A program made the translations under genes and the position numbers. Of a stretch of 64,000 bases of DNA, positions 36,101-48,460 are shown in pieces (position 1 is the first letter of the stretch; each line of letters begins with the position of its first letter). Origin of the DNA: Galbula dea (Eukaryota; Chordata; Aves; Piciformes; Galbulidae); the NCBI GenBank assembly GCA_013399015.1, contig VWZX01006713.1:1-64000 (forward strand). Reading direction: 5' to 3'. Below the pieces are notes generated by a model, which saw only the letters and a list, made by a program, of their open reading frames with translations, was not told the origin of the DNA and did not search any database.

Positions 36101-39100
36101 AAATCACCAGGGATGAAGTCACTGTAAAACATTAAATAAAGATGCAGTTCTGCAGAGGGAGATGTTTCATTGACAGGATTGAGCTTTCCCATGGTGCCAT
36201 CTTCATCGTGATGAACACCGGAGCATGTTAGCAGAGGTCTTTACAGCCCACTCAAATGGAGATATAGTCTGACCTCCTTGGTAACTTGTCCTCTGCAGAA
36301 ACAGTATTTCTGCCCTGGTTCAGATTGTGACATGTACAGAGAGGCTTAAAGGAGTGTTGCTCTCCACCAACCACACTCAGTATTTTTTTGCCCTGTTAAA
36401 GCACTTCTGTTCAGTCCCTCTTACCACTGGCTGAGACACAGGTGCTGGCTATGTGCTGGTCCACAAAACCCATCCGGGCTATGCTGCAGCTGTGAACCAT
36501 CTCAGCCTGTGGACTCATGCCTGAGGTGAAGGTATCTATGCCTACACCCATGGCACAAGCCTGCCTTACTTGTGCTGGGAGGTGACATCATTGCACTGTC
36601 TCCATGCATATCCAGGAGACGCCACCACAGACGGAACGTTTTGTAGCTCGGATTGACAACTCAGCAAGCATAGGTGACAATTTGTCATCTTCCTTCATCA
36701 CCATACACAGCTTGATCCCATGCTGTTGCTCTCCCAACTTTCCTGCCTTACAGTCAACTCATTAAGTGTTTTCACAAAACTCAACAGCAGCATTTCCCAG
36801 TGTATTGGGTCTGGCTGCAAAGGAGTTTGTTTTCCCTATAGCAGCCCTCCCAGTGCTGTGCTTTGCACTGGTAGCTAGAACACACCAGTGTTTTGGATCT
36901 TGCCAAGTAGTGTTCACACAAGACACAGAGAATTAATCTTCTGTTTTCCTTTGTTTCCACTTTATTACTGCATTTATCTTGACCCACAATTTTTCTTCAT
37001 CTTATTTTCCCACCTGCTCTGCCCTGCTGAGAAGGGTAGTGATACAGCAGCTTAGTGGGCATCTGGCATCCAACCAAGGTCAATCCACCACATATAGATG
37101 CCAGCACTGGATTTTCAGCATGAAAATCTTGCACCTTGATCTTTCTGCAAGACTCAAGAACCACGAGGTCTTCCTATTTGGGGCCTCTGCAATGGAGGGA
37201 ACAGAAGTTTCCTATGTCTCATGGACACTGGACTCCTGAACCATGTGCACAGGGTGGATGAGGCAGGGCGGGAAAGCCCAGGAGATGCTGGCAAACCTCC
37301 ACAGAAACAGCCCTGTCCCCTCAAAGCTATGAGGCACCTGATCACCATGAGAGTATTTGCAGGGTGACCAGGATCCAAAAGCTCTATCCATGCAACAGAC
37401 ACCCAAATACTGAAGGCAAATTCTGCCTGTGATGTTAGTCAAATTGGCTAAGACTCTGTGCCTCTGGTTTTTGGTTCACCTCTTGCCTAGTCTGCAATGT
37501 GCTTAGGATGGAAATTATCTCCTGTGCAAGGAGTTCACATCTCAGGGTGCTTACAGGTTATTTTTAAAACAGGTAACAAATCACATTTCAAATTCTCTGC
37601 AATTATCTTATCAGATTCCCAAAATCTACCAAATTGGCTAAAGCCAGCAAGCAGACATGCAAACATTATAGGCAGTGCAATTGCTCCTGACCATCACAAG
37701 CCATTTGCAGTGCTGGGATCTGCAATGAAGAAACCCAGCCATGAGCTTTCAGACTCCTGTTCTGCAAGGAACAAGTATTTAATTTCTAGCACAGATCCCT
37801 GCAGCTAGCTAGCACACCTTGTCAGAAAGTCAGTCTTGCAATGGAAGCCACACACTTGCTCTGCTGAAATCTGTGCTGTGAATGGGGGGGGCACAATCAA
37901 TTTTCAAGGAATCAGATAGGCTATGAATACTGAAAACCAGGGCCTGCAGCTCAGCTGGAAGGGCTGGAGCTGAAAGCACTCGGATGAGGAAGCCCATATG
38001 CATCTGTGGTTTCCTCAGAATGTTCTAATTATTCATATTTAGACTGCTAGGCAAACTGGAGACCATTGCCTTCTGCTAAAGCTGCCAAGGGAGGCTGTGT
38101 ACTTGTCCAGCTCCTCAGCACAAGCAAAATGGCACTGGCTAGACAATAACCAGAGAAATGTTATTTTAAATGGATTTTTCCTTTGGCTGCCCTGAGCACC
38201 CTAGCAGCTGTACCCACCCCAGCCCCAAGTGCACTGATGTAGCATGTCGTGCCTCTCCCTCTCTACTGCTCTTGCTATAAGGTATAAAAAGAAGCATCCT
38301 ACTTTTGTGCAGATGCAAAGGTGCAGGACAGGGCAAGAAAAGCCTCCCTGAACTCTTGCCAGCAGTTCCCATCGAATCCTTCCCACTTCACCTCACTTCC
38401 CTAAAAATCCCAGTGTTTCCATCCACGTGCCCAGTGCTCTGTGGCAAACATTATCACACAACTACGAAACAAAAAAAGGTTTCAATTAACTTTTTATGAC
38501 TTCTTAAAAACCATCTGTGTATTTCTGCAGCATTTCCTTTTAATCCCACTGACAGAATTATGTTCATCTGCCTGAAACACCACATTTGTTGTGACTATCA
38601 CAAGACCTCATTTGGTGGACGTCACGGCCCATTACCTATTTTTAATAGCAGGCCAACATCTCTCCAGTTTGTGCCTGCTGCAGCAGACTGTGCTCTCCTG
38701 CAATGGTCAGGAGCAGCCCCATGCCTGTCCCACACCCCCTCCTCACTGGCACCAAGCAGCAGAAAGGAGAGATTTTTCTTGTAGAGCTGGAGAGGTGTTC
38801 TTGAGCTACATACCTGCCTCCCCATGGCTTTGTTCCTTTGGCCAGCTGTTTATGTCCACGCAAAGGGAGTTTTCAGCATTTTACAGCCAGCTTTGACAAA
38901 TGCTGAGAAGCACACTGAGACCACAGCAGCCTGGCATTTACCTGAATACATTTGGAACCTGCTAAACCTCATCAACATTCTGTGGGACATAGCAGGACCC
39001 CAGGGGGGTTGCTAGTAGGGCACCCTCCCCAGCCCCTTCCTATGTGTGCCAGCCCAGGGTCTCACCATTCCCCACTGCCCTGCTCTGGGGAGACAGGACA

Positions 39101-39770
39101 CCCTCTTCCTTCCTTCCTCCTCTCCCTGCTCTGCCTTTCCCTTCTGTTTACCAAGCACACAAATGCTGTAGTTGCACAGCCCTCTGCATGATGTGTCCCT
39201 GTAGCACAAGTTATCTTGTCACATAAGTTGGGGAACAAGTCTGCCTCTGCTCCCTTCAGCTCTCCTTCTAAAAAGGCTTCAGCTCCTGGTTTAGCAGAGC
39301 TATCTTTGAGGGGCTGCTTTTAGTGTTATGGTCTCACAGTGGGTTTTTAGTCTTTACAAGAGATTAAAAGCAAGACAATAATTTTGGAACCACATTAATG
39401 GGGCAATTCCAGAGGATCAGTTCACCTGCTACTCCAGTAGACATTTTTGAGCATTGTTAAATAACAGGGATGGCAAAAGCACCTCTGCTATAAATCCAAC
39501 AATCAGCCAACAGAAAGAGTTAAAAGACTAATGCAAGCTTCATCAAGTTACTCCTGTCCTTGGGATCCCAGGCAGCTCCTCAGAGAGTGCCTGACACCCT
39601 CTGATCAGCTTCATGGTATCTGTCTGCCTGTCAGAGTAAATAACAGGATGATTTTTTCAAGTGTCTGTCTCCCTCACTTGCATAATCAGGCAATGGGCTT
39701 ACCCACCAACAATCAGGTAGTAGTTGTTGCAATGTGTAAATCTTTGAAATGCAGATTTCTTGGGAAAGTG
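33178..39770. other. Long gene-free stretch
   Basis: No CR1 or other repeat is recognised over about 6.6 kb. It contains a G8 run near 37885. Frames of 109, 119 and 103 codons (33172-33501 -, 34950-35309 +, 37497-37808 +) are isolated and unmatched. A CpG-bearing patch at about 36470-36660 (ATCCGGGC, GGAGACGCC, GACGGAACG, AGCTCGG) was translated in its plus frames without finding a familiar protein. Confidence 0.5.
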
Positions 39771-39840
39771 AGGGGTGTGTGTTTGGGTTTTGTGTGGTTT
39801 GGGTTTTTTGTGGGGTTTTTTTGTTGTGTTTTTTTTTTTT
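39771..39840. repeat. G/T-rich simple tract ending in T12
   Basis: GTGTGTGTTTGGGTTTTGTG, GGTTTGGGTTTTTTG and GGGGTTTTTTT, ending in 12 T at 39829-39840. Several G runs give a weak possibility of a G-quadruplex, but the loops are long. The longest plus-strand frame in the window (39531-39929, 132 codons) is open largely because this tract has no stop codons. I do not regard it as a gene. Confidence 0.85.
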
Positions 39841-42136
39841 CCTTCTCCTTTCTACAAATCTCAATGTTGTTGGAATGGCATGCCAGAAAAATCACCAATA
39901 AAAAATTCATAACAGCCCCTCCAGGCTAGGAGAGCAGCTGCTTATTTTACTTAGTAAGCCACTGTCTGGGAGCCTGAAGCCTGATTTCACACCAATCTAC
40001 TCATTAAACATCTAGATCAACATTGTACAGATTAGGGTGAAATGAAGATAGCAGCACTGGATCTGCCTGCAGAGATCACGGCACTAAGGAAATCAAAGCC
40101 CTAGATGGGGTTTTTTCCCCTCAAAAATCAGCCTTTCAAGCAGCACCAACCAACATCTTGCTCCTCTTTGCTGTGTTCTCCCTCACCTGCTCTGCCTCTG
40201 CCAGGTTTTGCTGGCTCAGTCTCCTCTGCTGAAGGATCAACAAGTCCAAACCCAAGCTTGCAGATGACAGTATCAGAGCCAGCCAAGGACATCGCTGTGT
40301 GGCACGTGGAGCTTCTTGTCACAAATCCACAATCTCATTTATTCTGTGGTGCTCTCACAGGAGAGCACACAACTGTGGAGTTGTTTAAGCTGTTTCTCTT
40401 GTTGAAAAGGAAGGACTCTTCACTGAAAGGTGAGGACTGCATGGTCTCCCCGTGTACATTTTCTCCATTTTAATGAGCTTACACAGGAAAAGGTAAAGCT
40501 AATTTCAGAGATATCAATTGCTCAAAATCTGATAGGGAGAGATTATCACTCTGAAATGGCTCATTTAAAAGGAGGCAGCTAATAGCTATGCTTAAACCCT
40601 GGAAATTCTTTCAGAACATACAGTACCCCTACACTGACAATGTGCTGGTTTGGTTTTCAGCCTCAGCTTGAAACTACTCAGTTTGAGGTATGATGGGTGT
40701 CAGCACTTTGATTTTTATGTTCATGGTTCTGTGCTTTTAAGGGTAATTTTAGTTAGTTTTCCTCCTCTGTGCTGCCTGAAAGACCACAAAAAGCATAAGG
40801 AAAACTAGCTTGGCCAAATTGCTTACACAGAGAAGAGCAAAGCTTCCTACACCCAAGGATCTCCAGGACTCTGCTGTCCTACTTTGCACAAAGAGGAGAC
40901 TTTTTGCAAACTACAACCAGCACAAGGGCAGCTCAAGTGCTAAAAACTGAGAAGGGTCAATAAAATGATGTACTGAGAGCATATTTTATCATAAAAAGGC
41001 CCAGTTTTGTTTGGTAGCCTAGTGTGTTCAGGGTGATGAAACATCCACTCACCTTTGCAACACTCCTAAGCCTCTGTTCCTTCAAGCATTGCTGTACCAT
41101 CCCCTCCAGCACAGTACAGGGCTGCTTCCTCTCCTTTGGGGAACAAAGGCCCAGAAAGGCTTTGCAGCCTTCCCAAAACACTGTCCCTCCAGCTTGCAAG
41201 CTGAAACCAGCTATGAACATGTGCCAGAGCCAATCCTCAGCCACTCACAACCAGCAGTCCTCCACTGATAACTGGAGCATTTAAACATCCTGAAGACAGG
41301 GCACTTGGTGCCCAAAAAGCAAGATCAGACTCCTTCTTGCATAACTTCCTAGTTTGTGCCTGTCTTTGCTTGTGGAAGTGGTGAAACAGAGCTCTTATCT
41401 CCATTGGAGTAATAGCTACACACCTGATGCCAGATCATGGCTCTTGTGTGTCACAGAGCTCAAACATGCATGCACAAAGTCCTTCTTTAGAGAGGTTTAA
41501 GTCTAACTATGGGACCAATGGGCTTTAAGACCTTGCTATGAAAGGATTAGTCCCTGGAACACAAATCTGTAGCATAAGCACCAAAACATACAATACAGCC
41601 CAGGGACAATGCAGAAGTAGTCTCCTGCCATAAACAGATCAATGAATGCTCCTAAGAGCACAATAAAAGTGGAATGATAATCCAGGTTTCCTAGAAACCC
41701 ATCTCAGAGCCCAGTGTTCATACAGCCACACGGGATCCTGCATGGGATCTAAGCATCCTCTAAGGCCTCAATCTTCCTCACCTCCCCATGGGAGAGGAGC
41801 TGGCAGCCCTGAGGAGCTCTGTGCAAAGACTCATCTGAGCAGCTCCTGTCCTCCCATAAGCTTCTGGTGCAGCTTTTGGAAGAGAAAAGGAGAGCATGTA
41901 CCATGAGTAAGCAAGAGCTTTGTTCCAGCATTACTTGCCACTCTCTCCCCCAACAAAACTTCTCTGAAAACCAGGAACAGCAGCTGCCCTCTGGAGATGC
42001 TCTGCAGCAATCTGTCTCATTTCATGGAAAACCTCAAGCCTTTTGACTTGCAGCACTTTCTGGGTATGGGCTAAAACATTTTACACAGAAGAGTTCTCCT
42101 TTTTCAGACTCAGGTTTCTAAAATGCTCTAAGCATT
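39841..42136. other. Gene-free, no recognised element
   Basis: Ordinary unique sequence. The 122-codon plus-strand frame at 40105-40473 resembles no known family. No CR1 or tandem repeat is visible. Confidence 0.55.
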
Positions 42137-42211
42137 AAAAACAACAACAACAAAAAACAAACAAAAACCCCAAACCAAAAAAACCCCACAAGCAAACAAA
42201 ACAAAAACCAG
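42137..42211. repeat. A/C-rich simple tract
   Basis: AAAACAACAACAACAAAAAA, CAAACAAAAACCCCAAACC, then AAAAAAACCCCACAAGCAAA. It begins as (AAC)n and then becomes irregular. Same class as the other A/C tracts. Confidence 0.88.
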
Positions 42212-45200
42212 ACAATGCTTCCATTGCTTTACACTGCATAACTGAGGCTGTAATTGGAGGGAGAAAAAGACACCACCTCTCTTGAGTTCCCATCTTGGGC
42301 ACCACTCAAGACAACAGAGGAGCTTTTGCAAAGAACAGACCTACCCTTCCCACACACTTCACAGCCTTTGGGCTAGCAATGGACATCTAGTATTGTTTGA
42401 AAGAGCAGGAAAAGGACAAGATACCTGGTAAGCAAGGACATCAGGTTCTTGCTAGGTATTAAAATGAAAAACCTCCATGTCCTGCCAGAGGTAAAAAACC
42501 TATTTATCTGCTGGAGACCTCAACCTCCAGATCCTCCTCTTTCCCTAATGGTATTTGCTTCCACATTTGTGCTTGTCTGAAGAGGTGTGAAACAGAACTC
42601 ATTATCAAGATAAATGACCTAAACCACAAGCCTCCACAAGTGACAAAAGCAAAGGTTCCACAGTGCTACCCAGATCCAGAGACTCCATTGCCCAAATCCA
42701 GCTTATCCTACCACATAAGATAACTTGGTGCCAAAGTCCCAAGTCATTATATCTTTGATGCAAAAGAAAAGTCAACAAGGGATCTTGCAGGTTGGCTCCC
42801 AAGAAGCAGCCCTCTTCCATACCATTACCAGGGTGGATAAAAGTAGACAAGACTTCTGCTGAGGTTCATGCCCACTGTGCTCAGGTTCAGTGAGGCAGCA
42901 TTTAGCCATCCCAGCCCCAAGCTGTCTAATTAAGCGTGACCGTGTGCTGCTTCGAGTCCCTGTTGTGCAGCTCCAAGAAATACAGGACTGCCTGGCTTTT
43001 AAACATCTTGCTTTTCCAAAAATCAAGCTGCTCAAATTTTTAGGAGAGCAGAGATACTATTGATTCAGCAACCCAGGATTGTTGGAGCCACTGCTGAGGT
43101 TTACACTTATTTGCCATGAGAAAGAGAAAAATAAATACAGCAATACCACCAGAAGGAAAGAAGCCAAGTTCTCCCTACCCCACACTGAGGGAAACATGAA
43201 GACTACAACACAGAGCTCATTCAAGGATCTGCAATTTCCCTCCATCTTCCTGCTTCTACAATTGTATTTCAAGTCTGGAGCAAACTCTCTCTAGCAAACT
43301 TCCTTTTTCCCTTTAGTCATCCCAACCCATGCTTTTTGATGCAGGTTAAAACCTCCTCCAGCACAGGCTTTGTCCCTCACTCAATTTCAAGAAGAAAATT
43401 TTCCTTGGAAACAGCAAAGATCTGGCTTGCCTTCAAGCTTTGGGTAAAGGCTGAGGTTGGGTTAAGGTACTTCATTTCCCTTGCACTGGCTCAGCTTCCC
43501 TCAGTCATGGGAGGAATGAAATAGCTCAAATCACCATTTTATCTTACAAGTCAATGGAGCTCTAAATTGCCTTTAAATCTGAGGTCTAGCCTACCCTCCA
43601 CACAGCAAACAGCCTTCTCACGGGGCTGGAGAGAAACTATGCTCCTGCTTGCTTCCCAGGTCAGGCTACTAACATTAATATCCCAACTGCAGCTCAGCTC
43701 AGCCCCCCTTCAAAAGTCCCTCTTAACCTCCTACTCCTCATATAAGAGCTCAGAAATTTCCTCACTGATCGTTCTTCCTGAAGACCCCCAAGCCCAGCAG
43801 CAAAAGTGAGTAATTACTTCTGCTACAGCTCTTCATTGCTCAAGTGTGAACCTTTGTGCTGAGAGTGTATTTTGACAGTGGAGAGAAAGGTTGGTTGTGC
43901 CTTACACCAGGGCTGTAGCATTGTCAACCATGAAAAATCAGGCATGCTTGACCTTGTTTCTACCAGTAGCCTCATCCTAGTGACAGAGCTGTGGATGTGG
44001 GAGGCTCTCAGCTTTCATCCCAAAGGAAAGAGATCAATAAAATCAGCAGCCCCAGCCAAACACACAAAACAGGTATGACTTGCAGGTACTTGGGATTTCC
44101 ACATTCCAGTGAAGCACACTTTCAGGTGGAAATAACTTGTGACCAGTGACACATCACCTCCTAAATCCTGTATCCAAACACAAAACAGGACACAATCGAT
44201 GCATGAGCTTTACTCTGAGAAATCACCTTTCACCTTCACCCCTGGCAGTATAGGTGGTGGCCCACCCTGGGACAGTGGGGACTGCTATTTCCCTATGTTC
44301 AACTGCAGCATCCAGAGAGGGGGATCTCAGAGGACAGGGCTGTGCATCTTGACTCATATCTGCAAATGTCTGCATATTAAACATGAGCACAGGCAAAGAA
44401 AGCCCACAATTCAAAGCCCTGATCTACAAATACCAGTTCAACAGGATGCCACTGGGTGTGGTGGATGCAAGAGGTAGATACATGCTTGCATGCATTTTGG
44501 GCCAATGTAGTAAGAGAAAGGGGATTTGGGGGCTTCTGGGGACTATCCAAGAGGATCTAGGGCTGATCCCTGTCTGCAATGGGACACCATGCAGGATGGT
44601 CTCAGAAAAGAAGAATCTGTAGGAGGCAGTCCCTAAACCATGACAAAACCAATTGCAGACATAGCCCAGCCCTTCTTTTGGTTTTTTTCTTCTCTGTAAG
44701 TGCCCTTGTTTGGCACGAAGGCAGTGACATTCACTTGTTCAAGTCCTGAAGGAATTAGGCAAATGCAAATCTTTTGGTTCACTGGCTGTTCTAGTGAGCT
44801 GAATCACTGATTATCACTGCTGGAACTCCATGGGTTTCCCTGCCAGGTCTAGTTATTAAAGAAATTTTACACATTTGATGAAGGATTTATTCCCCCCCTC
44901 CTGAAAAGTTAAAATCCTCTTTGCAGCTCATGTCATTTACATGTCTAATCTGTTCAGTTCTACCCATCAGCTCTGCCCAGCACGTCCCCTCTAGCTGAAA
45001 CTCCTGGTTAGAATAGCCAGACTAAATACATTATTTATGATTAGGAAAATTCACATTTCAAAACTATGGCTTTCCCTTCAGACTTTTTCTTGCTTGTCTG
45101 GATACACAGTTAAGACAGAGTTTCAGTTTACATTTTGCTGCTTGCCATTTATGTTTTTGTTGCAAAGAAAAAAGGCAGTACGAAAAGGTGTTCAGTCCTC

Positions 45201-47594
45201 TTGCCTCATATGTGATTAAAACATTGGCTAGAAGAGTGCTGGGATATGATTTTATATTCAATTTTTTATTTTTTTAATGAAACAGTACTACTGAAGGCAA
45301 TCCATGGCATGTGGTTTGTTATTTTGCTTTACCTGTTGTGAAGAGTCCTAGTCATGGCAAAGTGGCAAGCAAAAATAGCAAGAAAACCAGCTCCCAAGTA
45401 ACCTGATCAAGCCTTCCTGGTAACATTCAAGAGGTGCCTCCAGTCTGGACTCCCTGAAGGATTAAGAAAGATTATTTCACAATATTTGATGGAAGAATGG
45501 AAGTGTGTGTATAAACAGCACATGTAAACATCCAAGGAACCACAATCCCTGTAACAACGTTCTCCATCACAGACCCTGCAGAAGGGGGATAGTGGATCAC
45601 CAAGATGTTCATGTAGCTGCTTCATCAGACACATGCATACATTGATCTCTAGTCATGGTTTGCCAAGAACTTAAAATGCCTTGCTGAATCAGAGCCTGCT
45701 CAAGAAAACATGTTTCTCAGGAGAAAAGAATCATGCAGTCAAAGACCACCTCACACTGCATATAAAAAAAGGCAAAATTAAAGCTCTACAGTCAATGCAG
45801 CTCCTCAAGTATTTTCTAAATGCTCATCACTACAACCCTAATGCTCTTTTAATAAGGTTTGTGAGGTGTATTTGTTCTATTACACATCTTTCATCCACTC
45901 AATAAAGAGAATAATGCAAAAAACTGTCCTGGCATGATTTATTGATTCATCCTCCCTGCTTCAAACTGTTCAGTGAATGCTACAGAACCAACCATATTAA
46001 TACACCTCACATTTCTTTCCTCCTAGCAGGGATGACCCTGAGAAAGCACTATGTCCACAGGAAGAGCAAGGGGGCCCAGGGCAGCAGCACCTCTTGGAGC
46101 ACCCAACAACAGAGGTAGTGATGCTGCAGCACTAGTACATTTAACAGGAGGCAAGAACATGCACAGGTCTCAACTGACAACTGCCTCCAAGCATCTCCCA
46201 TGCTCCATGTAAGAACCCTCATTTACTTCAACAGCCCAAAGCTCCTCATGCTGTCCCAAAGCAAGGATGGCAGTACCAGTTTTAAGCACACAAAGGTCTC
46301 TTTCAATCTGTTAGACCAGAAGTTGGTGGGAGAATACATTACCACTTCCAGATCTACCTGTCACAGAGAAGAGCACTAAGTTATGCTGGAAGGTAAGGAC
46401 AAAGGTTGTATCTTTAGGAAAAATAGTACTATGAAATAAAAAGAAAATAAAGAAAAAATCCTGGCTACATGAATGACTGCTGCCAGCTAAAATCACCCAA
46501 AGAGTGACTGACCCACTCTGCTCCTGTCCCCAGAGGCTGCATCAACAACTATTGGCATTTTACTGGAACACAACATTCCAAATATGACAGCAGCAAGGAG
46601 GACTGGAGTCCTTCAATAAAATTTAAACATGGTTTTCAGGAATTGAGCCAATAACTTCCTAAGCTATTAAAATTTGTCAAGCCCTGGAGCTTTTTAGGGA
46701 GCAGTGATATTGCCATCATTTTATTATTGCATTAATTTTGTTAATAATTAGCTATTTTACCAAGAAGCAGAAGTGACAGAAAACAATACCCAAAACCTCA
46801 AAACTACCTTAAAAGATGTAATTTTTCCTACAAGAGGAGCTCTTCCTACAAAAGTAGCTGTGGTGAGGAACATGGGCAAAGCTGAATTACAGATTATCCT
46901 GACACACCCTTCAGAAATAGCCACAAATCTTCCCTCAGAAACCCCATGGCTTGTCAGCACTTCCAACAACCCCTCCTGCAGTAGATGCTAGCACCAGCTG
47001 CCTGACAGATCCCACGTTTCAACAGCATTGACTTCTCAAAGGTGGTTAAGCAGAGCCCCCAGCAAACAGGCAGATTGTGTGCAGAGCTGCTGCAGAGCAA
47101 GTGCTATTCCCCCTGTTATGGGAAGCTGTTGCTCAACCCCATTTTTGCCTCCAGGAGAAGCCCAGCTCAGCACCCTCAGGTAAACATGCATCTTGGGACC
47201 ATCAGACACACAAGCAGCAACACCAGGTGAAGCTTGCTCATGTACCATACAAACAGCAAAACTGAGTTACATTGCTTTGCATTAATAACTTTCTTCAGTG
47301 ACCAGACACAATGTCTATAAATTACAGAATCACAACCAAAAGATCATTAGGTCCATCAAGGTAGGAGAGTGGGAGGAGGAGGACTTCTCCCAACATAATA
47401 TTAATATTCAGACAAATTAGCATTGCATGCTTCAGCAGGACTGGCTCTGTACCCAAGAAGCAGAGCATGACCCATTGATTTTGAAACTCCTGGCCTGACA
47501 CAAGAGGGGTGATGCCCACTTCTGGATGTATCTCTTCTCTAGGCAGTGCAATGCCTTCTGAATGCAACAGGTGGGGGGGAAAAAAACTCCACAT
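42212..47594. other. Long gene-free stretch
   Basis: About 5.4 kb with no recognised repeat. A perfect octamer word ATGCAAAT lies at 44763-44770, at a frequency expected by chance. Frames are 112 codons or shorter. Confidence 0.55.
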
Positions 47595-47932
47595 ATAGAA
47601 TCATAGAATTGTCATAGTTGAAAGGGACCTCAGAGATCATCTAGTTCCAACCCCCCTGCCCAGCAGGGACACCTTCCACTGGATCAGGTTGCCCAGAGCC
47701 CCATCCAGCCTGGCCTTAAAAGCTTCCAGGGAGGAGGCTTCCACAACCTCTCTGGGCAACCTGTTCCAGTGTCTCACCACCCTAACAGTGAAGAACTTCC
47801 TCCTAAAATCCAATCTAAATCCACCCTCTTCTAGTTTATATGCATTCCCCCTAGTCCTACCACTACCTGACATCCTAAAAAGTCCCTCACCAGCTTTGTT
47901 GTAGGCTTCCTTCAGATACTGGATATATATGT
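47595..47932 (-). mobile_element. CR1 LINE, C-terminal ORF2 and 3' end (about 340 bp)
   Basis: The complement of CR1: ATAGAATCATAGAATTGTCA, GTTGAAAGGGACCTCAGAG, ATCATCTAGTTCCAACCCCC, CTGCCCAGCAGGGACACC, CACAACCTCTCTGGGCAACC, TGTTCCAGTGTCTCACCACC, AGTGAAGAACTTCCTCCTAA and AAAAAGTCCCTCACCAGC. It is one of the best preserved copies here, with a good terminal ATTCTATGATTCTAT motif on the minus strand. It is 5'-truncated around 47932. Confidence 0.96.
47637..47873 (-). pseudogene. CR1 ORF2 C-terminal remnant
   Basis: The 78-codon minus-strand frame reads as the end of CR1 ORF2. The hallmark is FFTVRVVRHWNRLPREVVEA at about residues 27-46, followed by SSLEAFKARLDGALGNL. It remains open up to a stop just inside the 3' end region but lacks the endonuclease and reverse-transcriptase domains, so it cannot act. 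The initial Met has no significance because the copy is truncated. Confidence 0.88.
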
Positions 47933-48059
47933 TGCCATTATATCAATTACAGCATTTCTGTAGCAGTATCATGACTTACTCTGGAAGTCTTACAAGGGGC
48001 TAAATGTCAGAGACATCTCTGCTAGGAAATGAATATTCAAAGAGATCTCAGAGCTGTAC

Positions 48060-48460
48060 ACAGTAACTCTGCCTGCACTTGTCAGCAGCGCTAGTCACGA
48101 GCACGGACGAGGAGGACTTCCCTGCCAATAAAGCAAAGCAAGCTGGTGCTGCTCCTGATCTGATATGCTTTGACACAACTCCACTGCTGAACATTTGCCA
48201 TTGTGCTTTTGTAGGATGAGGCATTAAACATGTGGCACCCTGGGCTCATGTGCCCCTTTGCCTTCTCCCCCTGCCATGACGCTGCTGTTCAACAGCAAGC
48301 GAGCACTCCGAGCAAAGTGTTTAATTTGCAGGCACGTGCAATTCCCCTTTCTGATTCTCCATCTCCCCACACAATAAAATTCAGCTGATGCAGAGCTCTG
48401 CAAGTGCTGCCAAGTCAAACTGCAGGCAAAGGTTCATTTAGCAGCACAGAAACACCTCTG
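48060..48460. promoter_or_regulatory. Candidate conserved block (CpG cluster)
   Basis: Four CpG within about 30 bases (CAGCGCTAGTCACGAGCACG, GACGAGG; 48086-48112), then ATGACGCTGCTG, AGCGAGCACTCCGAGC and GGCACGTGCA. That makes eight by count in about 250 bp against a CpG-poor background. No transposon signature. GCACGTGC (about 48333-48340) is a perfect E-box palindrome. Position only 130 bp beyond a CR1 copy is probably incidental. Confidence 0.3.

Noticed and set aside
36420..36680. CpG-bearing patch tested as a possible processed gene copy
   Set aside because: None of the three plus-strand frames is open throughout or gives a familiar protein. I did not translate the minus strand fully, and no poly-A tail follows.
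39531..39929. Longest open frame in the window (132 codons, +)
   Set aside because: Its second half is the G/T-rich tract and T12 run, which lacks stop codons. The residues there are a low-complexity F/G/V/C string and no family resemblance is visible.
41352..42606. Loose similarity between about 41352-41398 and 42565-42606 (TTTGTGC, TGTCT, GAAACAGA, TTATC)
   Set aside because: Needs a 7-bp gap and several mismatches over only about 45 bp, so it is not distinguishable from chance by eye.
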